Below are positions 1 through 8,764 of a stretch of DNA of 64,000 bases, piece after piece. Each line of letters opens with the position of its first letter. The stretch's first letter is position 1. The DNA lies in assembly GCF_020618475.1 (NCBI RefSeq), contig NZ_CP085337.1:434001-498000 (forward strand), given 5' to 3'. The translations under genes and the position numbers were made by a program. The notes below the pieces were generated by a model. That model was not told the DNA's origin. It made no database searches and was given only the letters and a program-made list of their open reading frames with translations. This stretch comes from Haladaptatus halobius. Its GTDB lineage: Archaea; Halobacteriota; Halobacteria; Halobacteriales; Haladaptataceae.

Positions 1-176
1 TCTGGTACTCCCGGATACCACATTGGTTTCGTCATTTGCGACATTCCCGGAGTTGGTAGCCAGCCCTGGACAATGATCAGCCAGAGTAAAACGTCGACTG
101 CTCCCATAACAGTAGTGACACTCAGTATGTTACGCCTTCTAATGTATTCGAAAAGTTGTTTATTAATAGACATCAT
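1..176 (-). CDS. N-terminus of an unidentified membrane protein, cut by the left edge
   Basis: An open frame reads leftwards from tandem ATG codons (positions 176 and 173) to the window edge, giving about 58 residues. It starts with a polar, basic stretch (MMSINKQLFEYIRRRN) followed by a hydrophobic segment of about 25 residues (core VMGAVDVLLWLIIVQGWL), then a Met/Pro-rich stretch. A short charged N-terminus followed by a membrane helix is a normal membrane-protein start. The plus-strand frame over the same bases is also open, so strand choice rests on the membrane-segment pattern and the presence of start codons. The family cannot be named from this fragment. Confidence 0.45.
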   Translation of the reverse strand, partial: MMSINKQLFEYIRRRNILSVTTVMGAVDVLLWLIIVQGWLPTPGMSQMTKPMWYPGVP

Positions 177-966
177 GACTTCGATAACCGTGTTTCGACA
201 GTGATCTGTCACTGTATTCGTGGATCTTCGCCTGTAATCGTGGTTTGCTAACTTTCCTCTTGATGAATGACCTCGCAATTACTCGCAAACTGTTTTCAAA
301 AGCGTCGCACCGACTTCATCTCGGCATATATATCGCCCTCTCTCTTCGCTGAGAGACTCAGGACTATTCGGTCGGGACTTCATCCGTGTTTGCATAGAGC
401 TTGACACGTCGTCCGAACCAATCCTGCAATCTCCACAAAACTGTCTTCCGGTAAAAAGATGGGCAGAATGATAGAAAAACAACTTATTAATAAAGATTCT
501 CCCCTATCCAAATTGGGAATAAGCAGGATACGTAACTATTCAAAGCTACAGATGAAAAATCACCTATAAGAAAACGAGAGACCGTATAGGGGTGAGATCG
601 GCGATCAAGCTAATTGAATCGACCCCCTTCATCCGATGGATATGGCGGTAGATTCATCGACCCCAGGGTTTTTATTTGATAGCCAAACTACCGGCAAATC
701 ATTCGCTCGGCTCTTTTTCATCGAAGAGATCGAAAGCACTCTACAGTCGAACGTTATCATCGTAACTTAACTAAATAGTGCCCGTATTAGAATATTATAC
801 TATCATTGATATTTTAGACCATCGGGATAGAAGTGTAACCCGAGACTTAGTTCGGATGACACGCTCTCTTCGCTGGGCGTGGATGACGTCCTAACTGCCA
901 GCATGTTGTCTCGCATTTGAGCTAACGATAGATGAATCAATCCAATTAAAGGAATATATCAATAAA
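177..966. other. AT-rich intergenic stretch, no convincing gene
   Basis: About 790 bases with no frame that looks coding. A 67-codon minus-strand frame (279-482) contains one CxxC but no second zinc pair and no family resemblance, so it was left out. The last 40 bases before 967 are AT-rich (AATTAAAGGAATATATC) and probably hold the promoter of the next gene. Confidence 0.5.
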
Positions 967-1956
967 ATGAGCTCCATATGCACTCGGCGTCGACTTCTCA
1001 AACTCATGAGCACCACTGGAATCATAATCGGAGTCGCAGGTTGTTCGTCAGAAACAGACACTACAAGCGGCTGGAGGAGAGTAGAGTCGCCAACTGAGAA
1101 GACACTTTATAGCGTCGTCCAGTCCACCAAGGGTCCGTACGCCGTCGGAGAGGGTGGCAAAGTCCTCGCCGAACGTCGCGACGGTTGGGTGGTCGTCGTG
1201 AAGCACGGCCCAACCGGTGAAGGAAACACCCTCAGGGGGACAGCTGTTTCAGATGACGGTCGTCATGTCTGGTTCGCCGGGGGAAGTGGCGTCCTCGGTG
1301 TCTATGACGTGGTCAATAGACAGATGACCGATTACTCCGCTCCCAAGGAAAAGACGAGTACCTGGGAGGATATTGCTGTAACAGGCTCCGCAGGTGGGGA
1401 ACACATCTACTTGATAAACGGTTCAGGTGAACTTCTTCAGGGTGAGAACGACGGCGGTAAGGTCAATTGGGGAACGGTCATCAAACCCGGCGGTGGATCG
1501 AGTATGAAGGGGATCGCATTCGTCGACGAAGGGATCGGGTACATCTGTGACACGAACGCTAAAGTCTACGAGACGCTGAATGGTGGCGATAAGTGGAGTA
1601 CGATTGGCATCGAAGGCGGCAGCGTCGGTCTATACGACGTGGCTCCCGTCAGTCCAGATAGAATCAATGTTGCGGGCGGTAGTGGATCCGTCTTTCGGTA
1701 CAACGGATTCACGTGGACGAGGCTCAAGCTTGGTGAAAACACGATCAACGCAATCGATCGAACGAAGGATGGTGGTCTCGCTGCTGGCGGCGGCGGCAGT
1801 ATTTACCGTCTAACCGACAATTGGCAGGTCGAACCAACACCGACAACGAACACATTGCACGGGATCATCGTTGGAACTGAGGATTTTTCAGAAACTGCCA
1901 TTGGCGGTAGCGGGACAATTCTCCAGCGGTCACGTAACGACGGGTTCCTCAGCTGA
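967..1956 (+). CDS. Exported lipoprotein with YCF48/BNR-like beta-propeller repeats
   Basis: A 329-residue protein. The N-terminus has arginine-rich CTRRRLLKLM, a short hydrophobic stretch and a lipobox ending IGVAGC (Cys 26), the typical layout of a haloarchaeal Tat-exported, lipid-anchored protein. The rest is Gly/Trp-rich and repetitive, with blades such as VWFAGGSGVLGVYD, IYLINGSGELLQ, VYETLNGGDKWSTIG and INVAGGSGSVFRYNG. The NGGDKW motif is typical of YCF48/BNR-type propellers. It is probably a cell-surface scaffold or ligand-binding protein. No catalytic residues can be pointed to. A gene for a metal-type permease follows 89 bases downstream on the same strand, but no functional link is proven. 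Confidence 0.75.
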   Translation: MSSICTRRRLLKLMSTTGIIIGVAGCSSETDTTSGWRRVESPTEKTLYSVVQSTKGPYAVGEGGKVLAERRDGWVVVVKHGPTGEGNTLRGTAVSDDGRHVWFAGGSGVLGVYDVVNRQMTDYSAPKEKTSTWEDIAVTGSAGGEHIYLINGSGELLQGENDGGKVNWGTVIKPGGGSSMKGIAFVDEGIGYICDTNAKVYETLNGGDKWSTIGIEGGSVGLYDVAPVSPDRINVAGGSGSVFRYNGFTWTRLKLGENTINAIDRTKDGGLAAGGGGSIYRLTDNWQVEPTPTTNTLHGIIVGTEDFSETAIGGSGTILQRSRNDGFLS

Positions 1957-2045
1957 CGACCCCCGCTTAGCGGGCGTACTGGATCCTGAGTTTATCCTCA
2001 CTATGCGTAGCATTGCAGATCCAAACTAAGGAATGAAAGTGGAAG

Positions 2046-3626
2046 ATGGTTAACATTGTAACAGTTATCGGAACGCTCGTCGACGGAGTGGAACTCGCTG
2101 TCGATATGGCGTGGGAAACATGGTGGGCGCTCGTATTCGGCTTCACTCTCACGGGTGCCGTAAAAGTGTTCGTAAACGAGGAATGGCTGACACAAGTGTT
2201 GGGCGAGAACGGGTGGCGCGAAGTTGCGATCGGAACCTTGTTCGGCGCTTCCTCGTCGAGTTGTTCGTACACGGCCATCGCGACAACGAAGGCAATTTTC
2301 AAGAAAGGCGCATCGCCGGTCGCAAGCCTCGCGGCGTTCCAGTTCGCCAGCACCAATCTAGTAATCGAACTTGGTTTGGTGCTGTGGATTCTCCTCGGCT
2401 GGCAGTTCGTCGCGGCCGATTTCGTCGGAGGATTAATCGTTATCAGTCTGCTGGCGGCGACGTATATGTACGCCGTGCCAAATGAATGGTTCACGACCGC
2501 ACAGAAGCGCCTTCAGTCTCGAGAAGAGGTTCGGGATCCGGTGTGCGGGATGGCAGTTGAACCGACGAGTGGCGAAGTAATCAAGCTCGAAACCGAGGGC
2601 GGAACGGAGTATTTCTGTTCAAATTCCTGTAAAGTAAGCTACGAGAACCGAGACGATGACCTCAGTTGGCGCGATCGATTTCTCAACGTTGACGGGTGGA
2701 AGAACGTCTTCCGCAATGCGATCGGCGAATGGGATATGCTCTGGGAGGAAATCGCTTTAGGCTTCCTCATCGCGGGACTACTCGGTGCATTTGTCCCCCG
2801 ATCTTGGTGGACGGCGCTGTTCAGCGTTGGTACCCAGGGTTCTCTGACGTGGGTCATCGCTGGCTCAATCATCGGTCTCGTCGTGGGCATTACAACATTT
2901 GTGTGTTCGGTCGGGAACGTCCCATTTGCTCTCGTGCTCTGGACCAACGGAATTCCGTTTGGTAGCGTCATCTCATTCATTTTCGCTGATCTGCTAATTC
3001 CGCCACTCGTCAACGGGTATCGGAAGTATTACGGGGTGCGGATCGCAGCCGTACTGTTTGCCTCGATGTTCCTCGCTTCCGTTGTCGCGGGCGTGTTGAT
3101 CCACTATTTCTTTGGAGCCTTTGGTCTAATCCCACCGCAGGGTGAAGCTGGAGGAACCGCGCCCGAAACCTATACTACGGTGTTGAATGTGGTCTTCACG
3201 GTGGTGTTCGCCCTCGAGGTGTACGTCACGTTTGGACTTGACCGCTTGTCGGAGATGGTAATTGCGGTTCCGAGAAAACTAAAGAGCGAGATTCGACGCG
3301 TAAAACGAATTCTTCAGGGGGGTAGGGAAACGGTGAGAGAGATGGTTCATGAACTACGAGAAGCGGTCAAACTTACGAGGGAGGCATTTAGTGCGCTAAA
3401 AGAAGCGCTCCGACTAGCGATTCAAGCATTCAGGTTAATGAAAGAAGCGTTCGAACTGATGCGGGAAGCCTTCCGACGGACAAGGAGGGCGGGACGAAAA
3501 ATGAAGGAGGCCGTCCTTACGACGAGACGAGCGATCCAACGGTTGAAAGCTGCGATAGCTAGGGCTGGAGGGGCATTCTTAGTGCCATTTCGAAAAGTGA
3601 GGAATGCGCTACAAAGGTCAAATTGA
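2046..3626 (+). CDS. COG0701-type (ArsP/DUF318-like) metal permease with internal YHS domain
   Basis: A 526-residue polytopic membrane protein. Two permease halves (residues about 20-145 and 230-400) carry the signature segments GASSSSCSYTAIATTKA (about 67-83) and TTFVCSVGNVPFALVL (about 283-298), as in the permease family linked to efflux of arsenicals, Cu, Zn or Hg. Between the halves lies a YHS domain (164-203) with DPVCGM (Cys167) and YFCSNSC (Cys191, Cys195), a metal-binding treble-clef module. The last 110 residues are a highly charged, amphipathic Arg/Glu/Ala helical repeat containing recurring xxREAF and xxKEAF units, probably a cytoplasmic coiled coil. Role inferred: metal or metalloid efflux with the YHS acting as metal sensor or donor. 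The substrate is not determinable. A separate small YHS protein follows at 3776. Confidence 0.85.
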   Translation: MVNIVTVIGTLVDGVELAVDMAWETWWALVFGFTLTGAVKVFVNEEWLTQVLGENGWREVAIGTLFGASSSSCSYTAIATTKAIFKKGASPVASLAAFQFASTNLVIELGLVLWILLGWQFVAADFVGGLIVISLLAATYMYAVPNEWFTTAQKRLQSREEVRDPVCGMAVEPTSGEVIKLETEGGTEYFCSNSCKVSYENRDDDLSWRDRFLNVDGWKNVFRNAIGEWDMLWEEIALGFLIAGLLGAFVPRSWWTALFSVGTQGSLTWVIAGSIIGLVVGITTFVCSVGNVPFALVLWTNGIPFGSVISFIFADLLIPPLVNGYRKYYGVRIAAVLFASMFLASVVAGVLIHYFFGAFGLIPPQGEAGGTAPETYTTVLNVVFTVVFALEVYVTFGLDRLSEMVIAVPRKLKSEIRRVKRILQGGRETVREMVHELREAVKLTREAFSALKEALRLAIQAFRLMKEAFELMREAFRRTRRAGRKMKEAVLTTRRAIQRLKAAIARAGGAFLVPFRKVRNALQRSN

Positions 3627-3775
3627 TCGATTGTCATTGTATGATGATTATGTTAATGATGTCCATATTTCAAAACAACTGGTCACCTCTATCCGTACAT
3701 GGGGCAACAACAGCACCATATCGAACGACCGTTCCATAATCGATGTGACGGGGAAAGGAGGGTACGCCCGCAACG

Positions 3776-4096
3776 ATGATCCTACCACTTCAACCGCTTT
3801 GGATTGTTATTGGGATTGGACTATGGTTTTTGTTGTTCCTATTAGTCACAGGAATCATTATTGTCGGTGTCGTCTGGTGGGTCATAAATTCAAATAGTGA
3901 CTCGGCAGATGCCGAACCAACAGGAGATCCAACGGCAACTAGCAAGGACGATGCGACAGTCACGGATCCGGTCTGTGGAATGACGGTGGAGACGGAGACC
4001 GCCTCTGCGGAGGCTGACTATCACGGTGATCCGTACCACTTTTGTTCTGAAATATGTAAAGATCAATTCAAGGAAGATCCAGAACAGTATCTATAG
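3776..4096 (+). CDS. Small membrane-anchored YHS-domain protein
   Basis: A 106-residue protein with one membrane helix (about residues 9-37, IVIGIGLWFLLFLLVTGIII), a Ser/Asp/Thr-rich linker (38-62), and a C-terminal YHS domain with DPVCGM (Cys67) and YHFCSEIC (Cys90, Cys94). YHS domains bind metal ions, often Cu, Hg or Fe, and commonly sit in or next to metal-transport P-type ATPases and permeases. It lies 149 bases after the YHS-containing permease, on the same strand, and the two YHS domains share the same Cys arrangement. It is probably a periplasm-side or membrane-proximal metal chaperone for that permease. A longer overlapping frame from 3604 is not favoured because it lacks family resemblance. 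Confidence 0.8.
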   Translation: MILPLQPLWIVIGIGLWFLLFLLVTGIIIVGVVWWVINSNSDSADAEPTGDPTATSKDDATVTDPVCGMTVETETASAEADYHGDPYHFCSEICKDQFKEDPEQYL

Positions 4097-4677
4097 TACA
4101 GTTATTTCTGATTAAAACATGCTTCAGACTGTACTACCGGATATGCATCGATTCGTGAGATGCCAACGGAGAGCGCCATAAAACAAGACAACTGATTGTG
4201 AAGAGACTGGAGCAGCGATATTGATCGAGATCGATCCGGACACCCTATTACTGAGAACACCAGTTCATGCACCGATCACTGACGGAAAATATAATGATAT
4301 CCAGATTAGCATGGTTGAACGACGAAGATCACTTTCGGTATAGAATTCTATACGTTTTACTGGTTTTTTGTTGGTGAACATCGGACGTGTTACTGAACAC
4401 CAGCTCGGACGACGCGCAACTTGCGCGGATGAAGTCCTAGCCCGACGAGTTACTTCTTGGTGGTTGGATCGATAGATAGTCATCACTCCGTTGCCGAGCG
4501 GTATCATTCTTGGATTTGGCAGGGAACCCGTAACAAACGCTCAAGCTCATGTGTATTTCGTCACGGCCCCACTTTGCCCCACAACTGCGGTAGATTGCTA
4601 TCTGGATCACTCGGTAATACCACTCAGACGCTTCGGCTAACGATCGAACAACTGCACAAGCCATATTGGAGACTTCG
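4097..4677. other. Intergenic region, nothing recognised
   Basis: About 580 bases between the small YHS gene and the next transporter. Short frames on both strands (4265-4507, 4437-4730, 4457-4849) have no domain resemblance and overlap one another, so none is called. The sequence shows no obvious inverted repeat or mobile-element end. Confidence 0.5.
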
Positions 4678-5883
4678 ATGCCCAACAACTGTACCCCCTC
4701 TTTCACTTTGTTCGTCACTAGCTCGTTCATCGTCGTGGTCGTCCTCTATACTCCTGAGTACCTCCGTCTGCTTGGTGCAGAGGCATGGTCAATCGGTCTG
4801 TTCGGGAGCGTCACGTTGTCTCTGCTGCTCATGGTTCCTGCCATTTTAACGAGACTATATATAGTGACGGGCGGGCGAGTTTTGTTGCCTGGATTGCTAG
4901 TCTCGATCGGGCTGATACTGTGGCTCACTGCGGCGTACCTCGGGGACGTTTCGCTCATCGTTGAGGTTCAATCGTGGGTCTGGATATTGATCAGTTTGCT
5001 CCTTCTCAGACGTTGGCACGGCGAAAAACGGTGCAAGTCACCCACGTCCTCCCAGCGAATGGATACCTTCGGCGCACACGCGATGATTCGTTATCAGGCT
5101 GCGTTCCTCATATCTGTCGGTATTGCAGCCGTGCTGTTTATCATCGTACCTAACTTCATCAAGGGTTATCAGATTTTGCTCGTGCTTACGACAATTATGG
5201 TAGCTGTTCTCAAAAGTCGTGTGGCTCACGACGCAAGCAAGTACGAATTTGATACGCTCAACAGTAAACGCAATCACCGTTCGTCACTTCCGGATACGTT
5301 TATCATGCTGAGGAACCTCCCTCCCTCTCTTCGCTCGCTACTGATCGCGGATTTGTTGCTGTCGTTCTCGGTTGGGATGGTAGCGTTCTTCGTCAGCATC
5401 GTCATCGTTCACCACCATCAACTCAATACGACTATCCTCAGCATCGACCTTCAGTCCGGCACAACGTTCGCACTCCTACTCGGTATTCAGACAGTGATGG
5501 CACTCATGGGAATATTTCCTTCTATGTGGCTTGCAAATCAAGTCGGATCGCGAGTTGTGGTCGGCACTGCGTTCTTCATCGTCGCCGTTTTTCCACTTCT
5601 GCTCATCGGTGGGGAGTTCGGCGGGACGATCACACTGTTTGCCGGTGTCGGTTGGTTTCTCGCAACCATACCTGTTCAAACGTCACTGCTCGCTGAACGA
5701 ACCCGACGTCACCACGTATTCGACACCTACAGCATTGTGCGCCGGGCGGCAATTATCTCGGCACCCTTTGTTGCTGGGTTGCTCTACGGGAACGGTCCAG
5801 AACTTATGCTCGGGTTCTCCAGCTGTGTTGGCTTACTCGGCTATTGGGAATTTCTGCGGTTCGTTCGGAGGTCAAGAACGTGA
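4678..5883 (+). CDS. MFS-like multi-pass membrane transporter
   Basis: About 401 residues from ATG 4678 (a TTG four codons earlier is possible). There are about ten to twelve hydrophobic segments, for example PSFTLFVTSSFIVVVVLYTP, LVTLSLLLMVPAIL-type helices, a central polar loop (about residues 120-145 and 180-215), then further helices. Repeated Gly/Ser-containing helices and a basic loop after helix 2 suggest a major-facilitator-superfamily fold. No conserved GxxxDR-type motif is clear, so the family call rests on topology and general composition. The substrate is unknown. The gene stands alone, with a regulator about 440 bases downstream. Confidence 0.6.
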   Translation: MPNNCTPSFTLFVTSSFIVVVVLYTPEYLRLLGAEAWSIGLFGSVTLSLLLMVPAILTRLYIVTGGRVLLPGLLVSIGLILWLTAAYLGDVSLIVEVQSWVWILISLLLLRRWHGEKRCKSPTSSQRMDTFGAHAMIRYQAAFLISVGIAAVLFIIVPNFIKGYQILLVLTTIMVAVLKSRVAHDASKYEFDTLNSKRNHRSSLPDTFIMLRNLPPSLRSLLIADLLLSFSVGMVAFFVSIVIVHHHQLNTTILSIDLQSGTTFALLLGIQTVMALMGIFPSMWLANQVGSRVVVGTAFFIVAVFPLLLIGGEFGGTITLFAGVGWFLATIPVQTSLLAERTRRHHVFDTYSIVRRAAIISAPFVAGLLYGNGPELMLGFSSCVGLLGYWEFLRFVRRSRT

Positions 5884-6323
5884 ACGATGTGAGAAAAATC
5901 CCAAAGGAGATCAATTGGTTGAGAATCATGATTATGATATCGGCTCTCTTGTCCCAGAATCACTCCCTTTCCACCATCACCGTGGAATGTAGTCTACTTT
6001 CACGTCTATTTTTCCTGATTCCAGGAAGTACCGTGTTCGTCTCCGTCATCGAGAGCGACGATTCTGACTTCATGAAATAGAATAGAAAGAAGTCGTGATT
6101 TCACCAAGGCGATTCTTGATAGTGTACTCTAGTAGAGAGACGATGCTTTCGCTTACAGAAGTCCTCTCCTATAAGGTGGCGATCATCTCTGAGTCGTCGT
6201 TTGTCAGCTGTGAACTGTGAATTGCCTATAATTTCAACTTGACTGCACTCGGTAATCAGGCCGATTAGCGGGTTCAACCCCCGTGTGCAGTCCTCGGCGG
6301 CACGGTAGCCGCCAGTGAGAACG
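5884..6323. other. Non-coding stretch upstream of the PadR-like gene
   Basis: About 440 bases without a credible coding frame. The only structure seen is the tRNA-like fold at 6241-6292, listed separately. The remainder is ordinary intergenic sequence. Confidence 0.5.
6241..6292 (+). ncRNA. tRNA-like three-stem fold lacking one arm (possible tRNA remnant)
   Basis: GACTGCAC (6241-6248) pairs perfectly with GTGCAGTC (6285-6292). Inside lie a short hairpin, TCGG (6249-6252) with CCGA (6261-6264), and a T-arm-like hairpin: a 5-bp stem GCGGG/CCCGT (6268-6272, 6280-6284, one G-T wobble) around the 7-base loop TTCAACC, which fits the TTCRANY T-loop rule. The T-stem abuts the 3' acceptor strand exactly as in tRNA. 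At about 51 bases, roughly one arm is missing and no anticodon arm can be assigned. It may be a degenerate tRNA, an attachment-site relic, or an operator with nested dyads in front of the PadR-like gene. Confidence 0.35.
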
Positions 6324-6674
6324 ATGAATACGAACGTAGAAAAATATGACACACAGATCCAGCCCTGTCCGCTTTTAGGCATGACAGGGTTCCAGCGGGA
6401 TTTACTGCTCACTGTAGCGCTCCTCTCAGGGACGAACCCGTCGGGGAAAGACATCATGCATGAACTTGAGTCAGAGTACGGGGCGGCTGTCAACCATGGA
6501 CGTCTCTACCAAAACCTCGGTGACCTCGTCGATACAGGTTTCATCCAGAAACTTCCGCTGGATGGGCGAACAAACGTTTACCGATTGACTGAACGAGCAA
6601 GCACGCAGTTGCACGCCCATTATGCGTGGGAGGAGAAATGTCTGCAATCGATCAATGAGGAGACCGTCGATTAA
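6324..6674 (+). CDS. PadR-like winged-helix transcriptional regulator
   Basis: About 116 residues from ATG 6324 (GTG 6315 is an alternative). The body matches PadR-type winged helices: LTGF-like entry MTGFQRDLLLTVALLSGTNP, helix DIMHELESEYGAAVNHGRLY (recognition region), then QNLGDLVDTGFIQK and a beta-wing DGRTNVYRLTE, closing with a dimerisation helix. The NHGRLYQNLGDLVDTG segment corresponds to the family's GxLYRxLxxLVxxG-like signature. It probably binds a palindromic operator, possibly the nested inverted repeats just upstream (6241-6292). The gene it controls is unknown. The next gene, a small membrane protein, is 108 bases downstream. Confidence 0.8.
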   Translation: MNTNVEKYDTQIQPCPLLGMTGFQRDLLLTVALLSGTNPSGKDIMHELESEYGAAVNHGRLYQNLGDLVDTGFIQKLPLDGRTNVYRLTERASTQLHAHYAWEEKCLQSINEETVD

Positions 6675-6782
6675 ATCCGAGAATTATCCGGAAGCGGTCG
6701 AACATGAGGGTGGCCCCGTGGCGTGACATCGCCTAGTAGTCTCCCTTTCATGCTGATCGTCTGCATACACGGATCAAGGACT

Positions 6783-7097
6783 ATGAACACGAACATCGCA
6801 CTCGCGGTTCTACAATTGCTCGCGCTCGCGATTCCACCGATCGCGGTGCTCATCAAGATGCTTCGTCAATCCGAGAATCTACCATGGCGTTATCGACAGG
6901 TGAGCTTCGCGCTTGCACTGTCGAGCATCGTACTGTTTCTCGCCTCGGGAGGGGCGGTGTTAGTCTATCTGCTGTTGAATGTTCGGCTTTCACCGCTTCT
7001 TATGTTAGCATTAGCGTTCACTGTACTAGGGTTGGTACCATTTGCGTTGTTCACTGGCATACTGTATAAAGAACATAAGATGACTTTTGGACCGTGA
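6783..7097 (+). CDS. Small three-helix membrane protein of unknown function
   Basis: A 104-residue protein from ATG 6783. An upstream ATG at 6723 in the same frame would add a less plausible polar leader. There are three hydrophobic segments: residues about 3-25 (IALAVLQLLALAIPPIAVLI), 38-62 (FALALSSIVLFLASGGAVL) and 68-92 (LLMLALAFTVLGLVPFALF), each separated by short basic loops. No conserved motif is recognised. It follows the PadR-like regulator on the same strand and may be its target, as PadR proteins often control neighbouring membrane proteins; this is inference only. Confidence 0.6.
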   Translation: MNTNIALAVLQLLALAIPPIAVLIKMLRQSENLPWRYRQVSFALALSSIVLFLASGGAVLVYLLLNVRLSPLLMLALAFTVLGLVPFALFTGILYKEHKMTFGP

Positions 7098-7157
7098 TTA
7101 TAGAACCCAAACGAGAGTAGCGAATAGAAGAGCAGAATTACGACAACACGACATCAA

Positions 7158-7535
7158 ATGAGATCGAGATGGCGGAGACTGATCTCTTGGACGTGGCTGT
7201 TGGAGAAACTGATGAGCCTGTTGGCGTCAATGAAATGGATTGAACTCAATGACGTACTCGGTGCGAAATTAGACCGAGGTCTCTCTCGCCACATCGAAGT
7301 ATCGCTCCTGACAGACTCTTATTTGTTAGTTCTTATGATTGGGAATGGGAATTCAAAGTGGTACGACGTACCGCGTGATCCGACAGGGGAACACTTAGGC
7401 TACAAACGAGACAATTGGGCCGAATGGGAGGACGATGGAAAAATTGTCTTCACACCTGCAGCAGAGGCAACGGCTGACCCTGCAATAATCGTCGTGAATG
7501 TTGATTCGGTAACGACCGTGAAAGAATGGATATAA
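7158..7535 (+). CDS. Hypothetical protein
   Basis: A 125-residue frame. The first 24 residues are Arg/Trp/Leu-rich and may not be translated. A start at the internal ATG 7230 (MKWIELNDVLG) would leave about 101 residues with more ordinary haloarchaeal composition, including RDNWAEWEDDGKIVFTP and a C-terminal IIVVNVDSVTTVKEWI strand. No family is recognised. The acidic, Trp-containing middle suggests a soluble cytoplasmic protein. Confidence 0.45.
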   Translation: MRSRWRRLISWTWLLEKLMSLLASMKWIELNDVLGAKLDRGLSRHIEVSLLTDSYLLVLMIGNGNSKWYDVPRDPTGEHLGYKRDNWAEWEDDGKIVFTPAAEATADPAIIVVNVDSVTTVKEWI

Positions 7536-7874
7536 TCACCGTTTAGGTTACGTCCCCTCATTTTAAGAGATTTTTCGCTTCCAGCATTTCGGCTTCCTCT
7601 ATTCGCAACTTCGCTTTCTTTCAGTAGTACACAACCTGTTTTACATTACTAGTTCTGTAATTGTCCCTGTTATATGGTCAGAAATCCCAGAAAAAGCTGT
7701 TGTTTTATTGTGGTGCTAAATAATATTTTCCAGCGTACAGAGAGTGACCTGGTACGATAAATTCACAGAAGTAATTAGTTTGTATCCTTTTATTTTTAAA
7801 TTGGAATATTATCCGAAGAACTATAGTGTTCTTCCTAGTAGTAACTGCATGGGCCACGTTCGGCGTGATACGTG
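7536..7874. other. AT-rich intergenic stretch
   Basis: About 340 bases of markedly AT-rich DNA with no coding frame of note. Composition drops here and stays low to about 13.9 kb, marking the left side of an AT-rich segment. A promoter for the 7875 gene probably lies in its last 100 bases, but no single TATA box stands out. Confidence 0.5.
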
Positions 7875-8546
7875 ATGAAGCGCGAAGAGACAAAATTTAG
7901 AAAATTACTTGAGAAATACAAAGAAGAAGGTTGTAACTTACTTGTCACAGGAAAAGTGTCAGATACGTCGAGAGCCCAATTGATCGAAAATATCCTCGGA
8001 ACAAATAAAAAGGATCGGAAAAGAATTCTTGCTTTTACGCATACAAGCACTCAACAGATCGAATCCTACCTGCCCCCAGGGATTAGCATGGAGGATCCAG
8101 ATGTTTGGGTTATTGATCAAGTAAACAATCATCGATCTATTCCAGCGGCTGCCGCAGAGACTGGAGTTTCGTCCTCGAACGATTCCTCTAGCAGCTTGGA
8201 ACAACTTCAAAACGAAGTCATTACCGCTATTAGCTTTTTTGACTATTCAGAAGGCGGTCTTAACCCAGCACAGCTTCGTTTTTCTATTGATTCTATTAGT
8301 GGCTTATTCGACGCAAATAAATACAGAGTGGTTATGCAGTTTCTTCACGCAGTTACTGCGATGGTTCGTGGAGTACACGGAATGGGTTGGTATCATTTAC
8401 CAGTAGAAGACGATTCTCAGATGGTCAACGAAATTTTACCAATATTCGACGCAAGAATTGAATTAAGACAGCAGAGTAGTCTCGTTCCAGATCAACGGTG
8501 GCATTTTCCAGATCATGATCTGACAACAGAGTGGGTACGGCTATAA
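7875..8546 (+). CDS. DUF7504-like (RecA/KaiC-fold-related) haloarchaeal protein
   Basis: About 223 residues from ATG 7875; GTG 7872 is immediately upstream. It begins with a basic helix, then a strand NLLVTGKVSDTSRAQLIENI in the place of a Walker A region but without a GKT/S lysine pair. Later come LRFSIDSISGLFD, VVMQFLHAVTAMVRGVHGMG and WYHLPVEDDSQMVNEILPIF, ending RWHFPDHDLTTEWVRL. This order matches, from memory, haloarchaeal DUF7504 proteins, which look like inactive RecA/KaiC-fold domains. It lies 218 bases before the CHAT-domain gene on the same strand, and a functional pairing is inferred. No catalytic role can be assigned. Confidence 0.65.
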   Translation: MKREETKFRKLLEKYKEEGCNLLVTGKVSDTSRAQLIENILGTNKKDRKRILAFTHTSTQQIESYLPPGISMEDPDVWVIDQVNNHRSIPAAAAETGVSSSNDSSSSLEQLQNEVITAISFFDYSEGGLNPAQLRFSIDSISGLFDANKYRVVMQFLHAVTAMVRGVHGMGWYHLPVEDDSQMVNEILPIFDARIELRQQSSLVPDQRWHFPDHDLTTEWVRL

Positions 8547-8764
8547 ACGGAAACGCAGTACCAAGAAACAAGTTAAAGGTTGAGTCTCAGTGCCGAAATA
8601 AAACGGTACTAGTGAAATTAGGATGAACTACACCACCGGTTCAAACTACCAACCCAATCAAGAAGAACCATACAGCTCCATGACAGGTTTCCATCGAAAT
8701 AGTATTAGTAGCCAAACTTTCGCAGGGTTTAAGATTAATGAGTGAAAAATAGCGATGAGAGTCA

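Noticed and set aside
279..482. A 67-codon minus-strand frame with FCGDC
   Set aside because: Only one CxxC and no second metal pair or known relatives; not enough to call a zinc protein.
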